NCBI GenBank assembly: GCA_943330745.2
Contig: CALQIX020000013.1
Span: 1-64,000 of the forward strand
Origin: Lishizhenia tianjinensis
GTDB lineage: Bacteria > Bacteroidota > Bacteroidia > Flavobacteriales_D > Crocinitomicaceae
Direction: 5' to 3'
Length of the DNA stretch: 64,000 bases
A program made the position numbers and the translations under genes. Below are positions 46,120-53,699 of this stretch, in pieces. Below the pieces are notes generated by a model. That model did no database searches, was not told the origin of the DNA, and saw only the letters and a program-made list of their open reading frames with translations. Every line of letters begins with the position of its first letter. Positions within the stretch are counted from its first letter, which is position 1.

Positions 46120-46776
46120 TCACAAAGACTTTTTTTCTTGTTTATGAGACCCATCACAACGAGGCATTCGTTTGGAAAGTCCACATGTACAATCATTGAT
46201 GCCGATTCCTTTTAAAATGCGTTCTTCATATTTTTCTATTCGGGCTACTCGAGTATTAGACTGTTTTGAATCTGAAAAGAACAAATTGTATCCGCGTTGA
46301 CGTCCAGGGGTAAGAGCGAAAAATGCTTCTTTAAATGAGGTGTTTTTATCAAATTTGGCAAGTAGCTCTTCTGGTAAAATTAAATCTGTGGATTTTTCAA
46401 GGGGTACTTTTAATCCACTCTTCTCAATTTCTATGGCTTCGTAAATGTATGCTTTGATTGTTTTCTCAAGCTGGATGATATCAGATACACTTGTAAATTT
46501 AAACATACGCACGGCTTGTGAATTTTCACCTGGTTTGTGAAGAATATTTTCTGAATCTGCCAAAAGCACGCCTTTAAAAAAACTAATCGAAAGAAAATCT
46601 TTGAATGAACCAATTAAAACTACATTACTTTTATTGTACATGTAACAGGGCACGCCCCATTTCAATCCTTCTATTAATCCACAATCTAGTATGAAAGTGT
46701 GAACTATTTCCATTTCTAGTTTCCATTTGTCGGAATTTGTAATGTAATCTAATACAGATTTATTGTTAGTATTCAT
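46120..46776 (-). CDS. YdeI/DUF1801-like protein with C-terminal CDGSH iron-sulfur motif
   Basis: 218 aa, no signal peptide. Residues about 1-190 resemble the YdeI/DUF1801 family (LKWGVPCYMYNKSNVVLIGSFKDFLSISFFKG, and the later LTPGRQRGYNLFFSDSKQSNTRVARIEKY region, cited as landmarks). The C-terminus (196-211) contains C-T-C-G-L-S-x3-P-x-CDGSH, an exact match to the CDGSH motif C-x-C-x2-S-x3-P-x-C-DG-S-H, which binds a [2Fe-2S] cluster through three Cys and one His. The protein may therefore carry iron-sulfur. Its role is unknown. It stands alone between a P-type ATPase gene and divergent glyS. Confidence 0.8.
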   Translation of the reverse strand: MNTNNKSVLDYITNSDKWKLEMEIVHTFILDCGLIEGLKWGVPCYMYNKSNVVLIGSFKDFLSISFFKGVLLADSENILHKPGENSQAVRMFKFTSVSDIIQLEKTIKAYIYEAIEIEKSGLKVPLEKSTDLILPEELLAKFDKNTSFKEAFFALTPGRQRGYNLFFSDSKQSNTRVARIEKYEERILKGIGINDCTCGLSKRMPRCDGSHKQEKKSL

Positions 46777-46954
46777 TTTTTGAGGTAATTATTCAAATTT
46801 CACTTTCTTTTAATTTTGATAAAAATTGTAAGTATTTTGAACTTGACAAAATTAGTAATAATCCTGTTTTATTGATTCGTGTTTTAATTGTAATGAACCG
46901 TCTATATCGCTGAGTGATTTCAAACAAAGTACATTCTCCTTTTTACAGAAAAAC

Positions 46955-46962
46955 TATCTTTG
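46955..46962 (+). promoter_or_regulatory. -7 element abutting the glyS start codon
   Basis: TATCTTTG, exact match to TAnnTTTG, followed by only TACT and then the ATG at 46967. If transcription starts a few bases past the element, the message is leaderless or nearly so. No clear -33 partner. Confidence 0.5.
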
Positions 46963-46966
46963 TACT

Positions 46967-48502
46967 ATGGAACAACGTGAAGACAAATTGAAGGACATTA
47001 TTTCGCATGCAAAAGAATACGGTTTTGTATTTCCTTCTTCTGAAATATATGATGGATTATCAGCAACTTATGATTACGGACAATTAGGCGCTGAACTCAA
47101 AAATAACCTCAAAACATATTGGTGGAAATCCATGGTTCAAATGCATGATAATATTGTTGGATTAGATTCAGCTATTTTTATGCATCCAACAACTTGGAAA
47201 GCTTCTGGTCACATAGACGCCTTCAATGATCCCTTAATAGATAATAAAGACTCGAAAAAACGCTATCGTGCCGATGTATTAATTGAAGATTATATTGAAA
47301 AGCAACGGCAAAAAATAGAGAAAGAGGTTGAAAAAGGAATAAAACGTTTTGGAGCCGATTTTGATGAAACACAATTCCGGGCGACGAATCCAAATGTACT
47401 TCGAAGTCAAGAAAAAATTGATAGTGTTGAAAAACGAATGAAAGAAAGTTTGGAGGCCAATGACTTAGAAGCTGTTTATCAACTAATCGTAGATTTGGAA
47501 ATTACATGCCCCATTTCTGGCTCTAAAAACTGGACCGAAGTACGTCAATTTAATTTAATGTTTTCAACTGAATTAGGTTCTGTTTCAGGTGAAGCTGCAA
47601 CTATCTATCTACGTCCTGAAACGGCTCAAGGAATTTTCGTGAATTTTCTAAATGTTCAAAAATCGGGTCGGATGAAAATTCCGTTTGGTATAGCTCAAAT
47701 TGGAAAAGCCTTTAGAAATGAAATTGTTGCTCGGCAGTTTATTTTCCGCATGCGTGAATTTGAACAAATGGAAATGCAGTTTTTTGTGCGTCCAGGTGAA
47801 GAAATGAAATGGTATAACTACTGGAAGGAATTCCGATTGAATTGGCATCACGCCCTAAATTTAGGAGATGAAAAATACCGCTACCATGATCATTTGAAAC
47901 TAGCTCATTATGCCAATGCTGCCAGCGATATCGAATTTGATTTTCCGATGGGTTTCAAGGAATTAGAAGGGATTCATTCCAGAACAGATTTCGATTTGAA
48001 ACAACATGAGCAACATTCAGGTAAGAAACTGCACTATTTTGATCCTGAGCTCAATCAAAGTTATGTCCCCTATGTTATTGAAACGTCAATTGGATTAGAT
48101 CGTATGTTTTTGGCTGTTTTAAGTGCTTCATATAAAAATGAAACATTGGAAGATGGATCAGAGCGAGTTGTATTAAAAATTCCTGCCACACTTGCTCCAT
48201 ACAAAGCATGCATTATGCCCTTAGTAAAAAAAGATGGTCTACCAGAAAAAGCACGTGAGATAATAAAAATGCTCCAATTGGATTTTATGTTGCAATACGA
48301 TGAAAAAGATTCTATTGGCAAACGATATCGCCGTCAAGATGCAATCGGCACACCCTTTTCGGTTACTGTTGACCATCAATCTTTAGAAGATAACATGGTT
48401 ACAATTCGAGATCGTGATACGATGGAGCAACAGCGCGTTTTAATTTCAGAATTATCAACAATCCTTCATCAAAAATGCAGTTGGACAGCGTTGTTTAATT
48501 AA
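46967..48502 (+). CDS. glyS: Glycyl-tRNA synthetase, dimeric (eukaryote/archaea-like) type
   Basis: Class II aminoacyl-tRNA synthetase charging tRNA-Gly; 511 aa, single-chain homodimer type. It starts with GFVFPSSEIYDGLSATYDYGQLG, then a helical insertion (about 95-165). Motif 2 is in IGKAFRNEIVARQFIFRMREFEQMEMQFF and motif 3 in IETSIGLDRMFLAVL. A C-terminal anticodon-binding domain closes it (LAPYKACIMPLVKK, RRQDAIGTPFSVTVDHQ). It converges with and overlaps the M23 gene by four bases at the stop codons. Confidence 0.96.
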   Translation: MEQREDKLKDIISHAKEYGFVFPSSEIYDGLSATYDYGQLGAELKNNLKTYWWKSMVQMHDNIVGLDSAIFMHPTTWKASGHIDAFNDPLIDNKDSKKRYRADVLIEDYIEKQRQKIEKEVEKGIKRFGADFDETQFRATNPNVLRSQEKIDSVEKRMKESLEANDLEAVYQLIVDLEITCPISGSKNWTEVRQFNLMFSTELGSVSGEAATIYLRPETAQGIFVNFLNVQKSGRMKIPFGIAQIGKAFRNEIVARQFIFRMREFEQMEMQFFVRPGEEMKWYNYWKEFRLNWHHALNLGDEKYRYHDHLKLAHYANAASDIEFDFPMGFKELEGIHSRTDFDLKQHEQHSGKKLHYFDPELNQSYVPYVIETSIGLDRMFLAVLSASYKNETLEDGSERVVLKIPATLAPYKACIMPLVKKDGLPEKAREIIKMLQLDFMLQYDEKDSIGKRYRRQDAIGTPFSVTVDHQSLEDNMVTIRDRDTMEQQRVLISELSTILHQKCSWTALFN

Positions 48503-49485
48503 TATTGATAAACAACTGGTTCTATACCCTCCTGAATTATAGATAAGAATTTTTCAAAATCACCACTAAGATTTCCTTCAGTGGTTTTCCCACATGTATA
48601 AGCGGTACCTGAAAAATTTTCTTTCTCATTAAGCCATGTTTGGATCGTTATTCCTGTTCCTCCTGTACATCCATCATTGCTTTCAATGGTCTTTTGATTT
48701 TTTATCCCACAATTCAGGAACGCGGTTTTGCATTGTTCCCATTTAATTGTAGATATTGCAATGGTTGTATCCTTCAAAATAGTACCATATGAGTTTGCTG
48801 AATATCGAAGATGGGTTTCTGTTAGTATCCATGAAAAACTCCGGTGGTGTAATGGAGGAACAGAGGCATCCTGAAAATGGTATTCGATTTTATCTATATT
48901 TTTTGAAATAGCTGATTGGGAGTCAATTGGTTTCCTATACGAATGATAGACCTTTAATTTTTTTATTCCATGCGTAGTCTTAAACAAAGTTGGTACAGTA
49001 ACTTGTTTTCCTTCTGAATAATAATAAACATCAAAATGTAAGTGCGCCCAGGAAGAATATCCCGTATTTCCGGATAATCCAATTAATTGACCCTTCGTGA
49101 TTGTGTCGCCTACTTTCACAAATACCCCTTCATACAAGAGGTGCCAATAGGCTGCGAAAGTGCCATCAGAGTGTTTTACAACAATATGATTTCCTAAACT
49201 TAAGTACTTTTTTTTCGGTCCTCCTTTTACATTAGTTGATTCTGTTTTATAAACAATTCCTTCTCTCGAAGCATGGACTGGAGTGCCTTTTTTAGCTTTA
49301 AAATCCAATGCAAATTCTCCTTGGTGTGAATATGCACCATTGTAACCTTGCATGACCATTGACTTTTTACCAGGTGCAAATGGGAGATAATAAACATAGT
49401 TTGTGTCAATATTCAATGGCGCTTTTTGAGCAAGTAGTGAGAAAGCCAAGAATGAAAACAAAAAGAAAATAGATTTCAACGACAC
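48499..49485 (-). CDS. M23-family metallopeptidase (second)
   Basis: 328 aa with a signal peptide (IFFLFSFLAFSLLAQ). An M23/LytM domain at about 45-165 carries zinc ligands in SHQGEFALDFK and the late SWAHLHFDVYY. The loop between, LIGLSGNTGYS, is typical. C-terminal to it are about 150 residues with several Cys (CKTAFLNCGIK, DGCTGGTG, AYTCG) that I do not recognise. Probably a secreted cell-wall peptidase. No ATG fits; GTG 49485 or TTG 49479 are the candidates. It converges with glyS. Confidence 0.85.
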   Translation of the reverse strand: MSLKSIFFLFSFLAFSLLAQKAPLNIDTNYVYYLPFAPGKKSMVMQGYNGAYSHQGEFALDFKAKKGTPVHASREGIVYKTESTNVKGGPKKKYLSLGNHIVVKHSDGTFAAYWHLLYEGVFVKVGDTITKGQLIGLSGNTGYSSWAHLHFDVYYYSEGKQVTVPTLFKTTHGIKKLKVYHSYRKPIDSQSAISKNIDKIEYHFQDASVPPLHHRSFSWILTETHLRYSANSYGTILKDTTIAISTIKWEQCKTAFLNCGIKNQKTIESNDGCTGGTGITIQTWLNEKENFSGTAYTCGKTTEGNLSGDFEKFLSIIQEGIEPVVYQY

Positions 49486-49565
49486 AATTAGTTCAATTTT
49501 TAGTATAACAAACTTAATTTATTTTAGGTTAAAAAATACAAAGTGACTAATTTATAAATATGAAT

Positions 49566-49597
49566 TTTGTTAACCAATTCATATTAGCTTACATTTG
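49566..49597 (+). promoter_or_regulatory. Promoter of the rlpA operon, adjacent to the start codon
   Basis: TTTG (49566-49569), 20-bp spacer, TACATTTG (49590-49597): both elements are exact and optimally spaced. CTT and then ATG (49601) follow immediately, so the transcript should begin at or just beside the start codon. It is one of the two best matches in the window. Confidence 0.7.
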
Positions 49598-49600
49598 CTT

Positions 49601-49975
49601 ATGAAGAAAAGGAAAACAGTTTTATATTTGATGGTTTCTTGGGTGATGTTTTCAGCATTTTCCTCTAATGAAATAGAAAAAGGAATAGCTAGTTATTATG
49701 GAATGTCCTTTGAAGGCAGAAAGACTTCATCAGGAGAGATTTTACGAAATGATAGCTTAACTGCTGCCCACAAGACATTGAAATTTGGTACATTGGTTAA
49801 AGTTACAAACACAAAAAATGATTCAGTTGTAATAGTAAAGATTAATGATCGTTTACCTAAAAGTTCATCTCGTGTGATAGATTTAACATTAGGGGCTGCT
49901 AAAAAATTGAATTTTATTCGGGCAGGATTAACTCCTGTTACACTTGAAATAATTGAAAAAGATGAAAAAAAATAG
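49601..49975 (+). CDS. RlpA-like double-psi beta-barrel protein
   Basis: 124 aa with a signal peptide (TVLYLMVSWVMFSAFSS). It consists of one DPBB domain: GIASYYGMSFEGRKTSSGE, then TAAHKTLKFGTLVKVTN, then VIVKINDRLPKSSSRVIDLT. The conserved Tyr, His, Asp and Arg residues are in place. RlpA proteins are septal lytic transglycosylases acting on naked glycan strands. No SPOR domain is attached here, though a separate SPOR protein is encoded at 25.3 kb. ATG 49601 is used rather than the TTG at 49595 because the promoter element occupies the latter. Confidence 0.88.
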   Translation: MKKRKTVLYLMVSWVMFSAFSSNEIEKGIASYYGMSFEGRKTSSGEILRNDSLTAAHKTLKFGTLVKVTNTKNDSVVIVKINDRLPKSSSRVIDLTLGAAKKLNFIRAGLTPVTLEIIEKDEKK

Positions 49976-50258
49976 CATAATCGTGGCATTATTTGCCCTT
50001 GCACTTACTTCGTGCTCAAAAGGAACCATTTCAACGGTGGTTGAAAATCCGGTAGTTACAACTCCTGTGAATCGAGATGTTTCTGGGGCAACTCTATATG
50101 CTCAGGAATGTACTAAATGTCATGGATTTGAACCAAGAGAAAAATATACCGCCGAACAATGGAAGCGAATTGTTCCTGACATGGCAAGAAAAGCTGGGAT
50201 TGATGCCAATCAAGAAGCAATTATTCTAAAATATGTATTGGAGGCTGCAAAACCTTAA
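49962..50258 (+). CDS. Small monoheme cytochrome c lipoprotein
   Basis: 98 aa from ATG 49962 (in-frame TTG at 49953 possible). The signal peptide ends in LALTSC, a lipoprotein signal. There is one heme site, CTKCH at about residue 44 (LYAQECTKCHGF), with helices after it typical of a small cytochrome c (EQWKRIVPDMARKAGID, which may provide the axial Met, then AIILKYVLEAAK). It overlaps rlpA by 14 bases in another frame and precedes the dioxygenase gene by 2 bp. Its redox partner is unknown. Confidence 0.85.
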   Translation: MKKNSIIVALFALALTSCSKGTISTVVENPVVTTPVNRDVSGATLYAQECTKCHGFEPREKYTAEQWKRIVPDMARKAGIDANQEAIILKYVLEAAKP

Positions 50259-50260
50259 TA

Positions 50261-51142
50261 TTGGAACGCCGTAATTTTTTAGGATTGTCTGCTATGTCTA
50301 TCGCTTTTGCTTCTCTCACTAGTTTGAGATCTTTTTTTGACGAAAAGGAGAGGGGTAATGAAATTTTTCCGACCTTATTTGTTGGACACGGATCACCAAT
50401 GAATGCGATCGAACAAAATGAGTTTACACTTCAGTGGAAAAAAATCACTTTAAATTTTGATAAACCCAAAGCAATTATTTGTATTTCCGCACATTGGTTG
50501 ACGAAAGGAACCTTTGTTACTTCTATGGAAAGGCCAAAAACTATTCATGATTTTGGAGGGTTTCCACAACAATTGTTTGATGTTGAATATCCTGCGGTTG
50601 GATCACCTGACGTAGCTCATTGGGCGAAAGAAGCGGTTTCTAGTGCATCTATACAAGATAATTATGAATGGGGATTAGATCACGGCACTTGGTCTATTCT
50701 AAAAAATATGTATCCTGAAGCAGATATTCCGGTAATTCAGTTAAGTATCGATTACACCAAGCCATTGTCCTACCATTTTCAATTAGCACAAGAATTAAAA
50801 TCGTTGCGAAAAAAAGGAATACTAATTATAGGTAGTGGAAACATGGTTCACAACCTTGGAATGGTAGCGTGGGATAAAATTAATACGCCAGGTTTTGGGT
50901 ATGATTGGGTTTTAGAAATAGATTCAATATTTAAAGATAAAATAAGCAACAGAGATTTTCAATCTTTGATTAATTGGTCGGATTTGCACAAACAAATTTC
51001 GCTGGCAGTACCCACCTTGGATCATTATATTCCTTTGATTTATTCAGTTGGACTTAGTGAAAAACAAGATGAGGTTGCATTTTTCAATGATAAAGCGGTT
51101 GCTGGTTCACTCACAATGACCTCAGTTCAGTTTGGTATATGA
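50261..51142 (+). CDS. DODA/YgiD-type extradiol dioxygenase family protein, TTG start
   Basis: 293 aa, aromatic-ring-opening dioxygenase of the LigB/4,5-DOPA family. The metal-site residues are in FVGHGSPMNAIEQNEF (His), ICISAHWLTKG (His) and DHGTWSILK (His). The start is TTG at 50261; it yields ERRNFLGLSAMSIAFASL, a twin-arginine-type signal (RRNFL). Starting at the later ATG (MSIAFASL) would discard it. It would therefore be folded, metal-loaded and exported. It shares a four-base ATGA overlap with the CoA-transferase gene. The substrate is unknown. Confidence 0.85.
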   Translation: MERRNFLGLSAMSIAFASLTSLRSFFDEKERGNEIFPTLFVGHGSPMNAIEQNEFTLQWKKITLNFDKPKAIICISAHWLTKGTFVTSMERPKTIHDFGGFPQQLFDVEYPAVGSPDVAHWAKEAVSSASIQDNYEWGLDHGTWSILKNMYPEADIPVIQLSIDYTKPLSYHFQLAQELKSLRKKGILIIGSGNMVHNLGMVAWDKINTPGFGYDWVLEIDSIFKDKISNRDFQSLINWSDLHKQISLAVPTLDHYIPLIYSVGLSEKQDEVAFFNDKAVAGSLTMTSVQFGI

Positions 51143-52200
51143 TACTTAGTACTTTAAAAATAATCGATCTTTCAACCGTTTTAGCCGGACCCTCTGTCGG
51201 AACATTTTTTGCTGAGCTAGGCGCGGATGTAATTAAAATAGAAAGTACTCAATTTCCGGATGTAACACGTTCTTGGAAATTACCTTCAGAAAGTCCTGAT
51301 GCTCAGGTGAGTGCTTATTTTTCATCTGTGAATTATTCCAAACGATATATTCAACTTGAATTTAATGATAACGATCAGTTTGATCAACTGATGCAGTTAA
51401 TATCCGGAGCAGATATTGTTTTAATGAATTTTAAAAAATCAACAGAAACAAAATTTGGATTAACACCTGAGTTATTGCTGGATCACTTTCCAAGATTGAT
51501 AATTGGGAAAATCACTGGTTTTGGTGATGAAAATGACCGAGTAGCCTACGATTTAATTTTACAGGCGGAAACGGGATTTATGTCAATGAATGGAACTGCT
51601 GAATCTGGACCAGTTAAAATGCCTGTCGCACTCATAGATGTTTTAGCTGCTCATCATTTGAAAGAAGGGATTCTTGTGGCGTTATTGGATCGTATTAAAT
51701 CTAATAGGGGTAAAATTATTTCTGTTTCCTTGTATGATGCAGCTATTGTAAGCTTAGCGAATCAAGCGTCCAATTATTTAATGGAAAATAAAATCCCTTC
51801 TCGCATGGGAAGTTTACATCCAAACATAGCACCGTATGGAGAGATTTTTGCAACAAAAGATTCTTTTCAAATAACCCTTGCCATTGGAAGTAATACGCAT
51901 TTTCAAAAATTGTGCGTGATTTTGTGTTTGCCAGATTTAGTAATCGATGAACGCTTTTCTACGAACCAACAACGTTTGAAAAATAGACAAGAGTTGGCGC
52001 TAGTTCTTTCTGAAAAATTGATGCACATAGAAGCGGATGATTTTTTAGATCGTTGCCATCAAGCATATATTCCTGCTGCTCGTATCAAGAATTTAAAAGA
52101 GGTCTTTCAGGATGTCGAGGCGCAGAAATTGATTCGTCAGGAAATCATTTCTGGACATGAAACGAAACGCCTAACCTCAATTGCATTTCAATGGAAATAG
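51139..52200 (+). CDS. CaiB/BaiF-type (class III) CoA transferase
   Basis: 353 aa, cytoplasmic family III CoA transferase, moving CoA between carboxylic acids. The start LKIIDLSTVLAGPSVGTFFAELGADVIKIE is family-typical (landmark). The probable catalytic Asp lies in VALIDVLAAHHLKEGILVALLDR. The C-terminal half has GSLHPNIAPYGEIFATKDS. It is somewhat shorter than the usual ~390 aa. It overlaps the dioxygenase stop by four bases and the GNAT start by ten, so translational coupling is likely. The acid is unknown. Confidence 0.88.
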   Translation: MILSTLKIIDLSTVLAGPSVGTFFAELGADVIKIESTQFPDVTRSWKLPSESPDAQVSAYFSSVNYSKRYIQLEFNDNDQFDQLMQLISGADIVLMNFKKSTETKFGLTPELLLDHFPRLIIGKITGFGDENDRVAYDLILQAETGFMSMNGTAESGPVKMPVALIDVLAAHHLKEGILVALLDRIKSNRGKIISVSLYDAAIVSLANQASNYLMENKIPSRMGSLHPNIAPYGEIFATKDSFQITLAIGSNTHFQKLCVILCLPDLVIDERFSTNQQRLKNRQELALVLSEKLMHIEADDFLDRCHQAYIPAARIKNLKEVFQDVEAQKLIRQEIISGHETKRLTSIAFQWK

Positions 52201-52625
52201 AAATTCGATCGCCAAAAACTAAATCGGAATGGGAGAATTATTACGAATTGCGGTTCCGTGTTTTACGCGAACCATGGAAGCAACCTAGAGGTTCAGAAAA
52301 AAATGAAGGAGATACCATTGGAATACATTTGGCACTATTTCAGTTTGGTGTAATAAAAGCAATTGCCAGATTAGATGTCTTTGATGAACATGTTGGCCAG
52401 GTTCGCTTCGTTGCTGTAGAATCAGATAACCAGGGCTCTGGTTTAGGTAACAGAATAATGCGTGAAGCAGAAAAATTATCAATCGCCAGAGGAGATACTC
52501 ACATGATTTTGCATGCCCGGGAACAAGCAGTTGGTTTCTATCTCAATCAAGGATACGACTTGATTAAAAAATCGCATTTACTTTTTGACACAATTCAACA
52601 TTATTTGATGCAAAAGAGGTATTAA
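52191..52625 (+). CDS. GNAT-family N-acetyltransferase
   Basis: 144 aa, single acetyltransferase domain. The acetyl-CoA loop is ESDNQGSGLGNRIMREAEK (Q/RxxGxG/A form) at about 85-100. The fold ends with LHAREQAVGFYLNQGYDLI, both standard GNAT features resembling the ElaA branch. The substrate is unknown. It is the last gene of the rlpA operon and overlaps the CoA-transferase gene by ten bases. Confidence 0.88.
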   Translation: MEIEIRSPKTKSEWENYYELRFRVLREPWKQPRGSEKNEGDTIGIHLALFQFGVIKAIARLDVFDEHVGQVRFVAVESDNQGSGLGNRIMREAEKLSIARGDTHMILHAREQAVGFYLNQGYDLIKKSHLLFDTIQHYLMQKRY

Positions 52626-52644
52626 TTAATATTGTTTTTACGCG

Positions 52645-52657
52645 ACTAATAATTAGT
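52645..52657. repeat. Perfect palindrome upstream of the MerR gene
   Basis: ACTAAT-A-ATTAGT, a perfect 13-bp inverted repeat, 38 bp upstream of the merR -7 element TAGATTTG (52696-52703). It may be an operator; it is not the same sequence as the inverted repeat in the bcp promoter. Confidence 0.4.
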
Positions 52658-52695
52658 ATTGTAAATAAAGAATTTTTCACTGAACCTTTTGTCGT

Positions 52696-52703
52696 TAGAT
52701 TTG
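52696..52703 (+). promoter_or_regulatory. -7 element of the MerR-type regulator gene
   Basis: TAGATTTG matches TAnnTTTG, 33 bases before the ATG at 52737. No convincing -33. Confidence 0.4.
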
Positions 52704-52736
52704 TTTGAGACATGTTATTAAGTGTGGTAGATAAAA

Positions 52737-53606
52737 ATGGCTGAATATAAAATCAAAGATTTAGAGGTTCTTTCTGGTGTAAAAGCGCACACCATTCGAA
52801 TTTGGGAAAAGCGGTATAATTTACTTTCACCGGATCGTACTGAAACTCAAATTCGTTTATATACAGACGAAGATTTAGTTATTTTATTAAATGTTTGTTT
52901 GTTATATAAGCATGGTGTTAAAATATCGCATATTGCGAATATGTCTTTTCCACAGATTCAAGCAAAAGTAATTGAAATTCAAGAGTCCTTTGATTTAGGT
53001 GATAGTTCGGAACAATTGATATTGGCTTTATTAACCTTAGATGAGGCTTTATTTCGCAATACCTTAGGTTCATTAATTGCTGAAGTTGGATTGATTAAAA
53101 CATTTTTAGATCATTTAATTCCATTTTTAGACAGAATTGGAATCATGTGGTTGGTCGGTACTATTAATCCTTCGCAAGAGCATTTTATTTCTAATCTTAT
53201 TCGCCAGAAAATAATTGCCGAAATTGATAAAATGCCGATTCCAGTTAACCTTGAGAATCCAATAATGTTGTTTTTGCCAGAGCATGAATGGCATGAAATA
53301 AGCTTGCTTTTTTATCAGTTTATTTTGCGTGAGAAGCAATTGCATACGGTTTATTTAGGACAAAGTTTACCCTTCAATTCTTTAGTAGAGTGTATTCACC
53401 AATTGAAGCCTTGTGCCTTGGTCACTTCCTGGTTGACTGCTGTTGAGGAAAATTTTATTGAGAATTATTTCAAACAATTAAAAGAAGAGGTGGGCAATAT
53501 TCCAATTTTGGCAGGAGGTTATCAAATTAAATCGAATAGTTCCCGCCTTTGTGAGTTGGTCGTTGAAATTGATACTGTAGAATCGTTGAGTACTCATTTT
53601 TCTTAA
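52737..53606 (+). CDS. MerR-family regulator with cobalamin-binding domain (CarH/LitR-like)
   Basis: 289-aa transcription factor. A MerR helix-turn-helix covers 1-80 (LEVLSGVKAHTIRIWEKRYNLL). Residues 85-165 form a helical bundle with W138-x9-E148-H149, the motif that caps adenosylcobalamin in CarH. The C-terminal Rossmann-type domain has E184-W-H186-x-x-S189, then 41 residues to S231-W-L233, then 26 to G260-G261. This is the DxHxxG-x41-SxL-x26-28-GG cobalamin signature with D to E and G to S changes. H186 would be the lower axial ligand. A light- and B12-controlled repressor is the inference. The next gene is bcp, and the gap contains a MerR-style operator. Confidence 0.88.
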   Translation: MAEYKIKDLEVLSGVKAHTIRIWEKRYNLLSPDRTETQIRLYTDEDLVILLNVCLLYKHGVKISHIANMSFPQIQAKVIEIQESFDLGDSSEQLILALLTLDEALFRNTLGSLIAEVGLIKTFLDHLIPFLDRIGIMWLVGTINPSQEHFISNLIRQKIIAEIDKMPIPVNLENPIMLFLPEHEWHEISLLFYQFILREKQLHTVYLGQSLPFNSLVECIHQLKPCALVTSWLTAVEENFIENYFKQLKEEVGNIPILAGGYQIKSNSSRLCELVVEIDTVESLSTHFS

Positions 53607-53620
53607 ATTATTTTTCAGTT

Positions 53621-53654
53621 TTTGTGTTTGATTAATATAATATCATTATATTTG
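53621..53654 (+). promoter_or_regulatory. bcp promoter with candidate MerR-type operator
   Basis: TTTG (53621-53624), 22-bp spacer, TATATTTG (53647-53654). A perfect inverted repeat AATATAAT-ATC-ATTATATT (53634-53652) lies in the spacer and overlaps the -7 element, the usual placement for MerR-family operators. TTTGATTAATATA occurs twice as a direct repeat (53627-53639 and 53651-53663), and TTAATCAA, the inverse of TTGATTAA, at 53691-53698. Confidence 0.6.
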
Positions 53655-53699
53655 ATTAATATATAGTCAATAAGTGTTTTTTATTAATTTTTAATCAAT

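Noticed and set aside
49953-49975. Overlap of rlpA and the cytochrome gene read as a frameshifted fusion
   Set aside because: Each has its own complete signal peptide, and the cytochrome begins with a lipoprotein signal; a normal operon overlap explains it.
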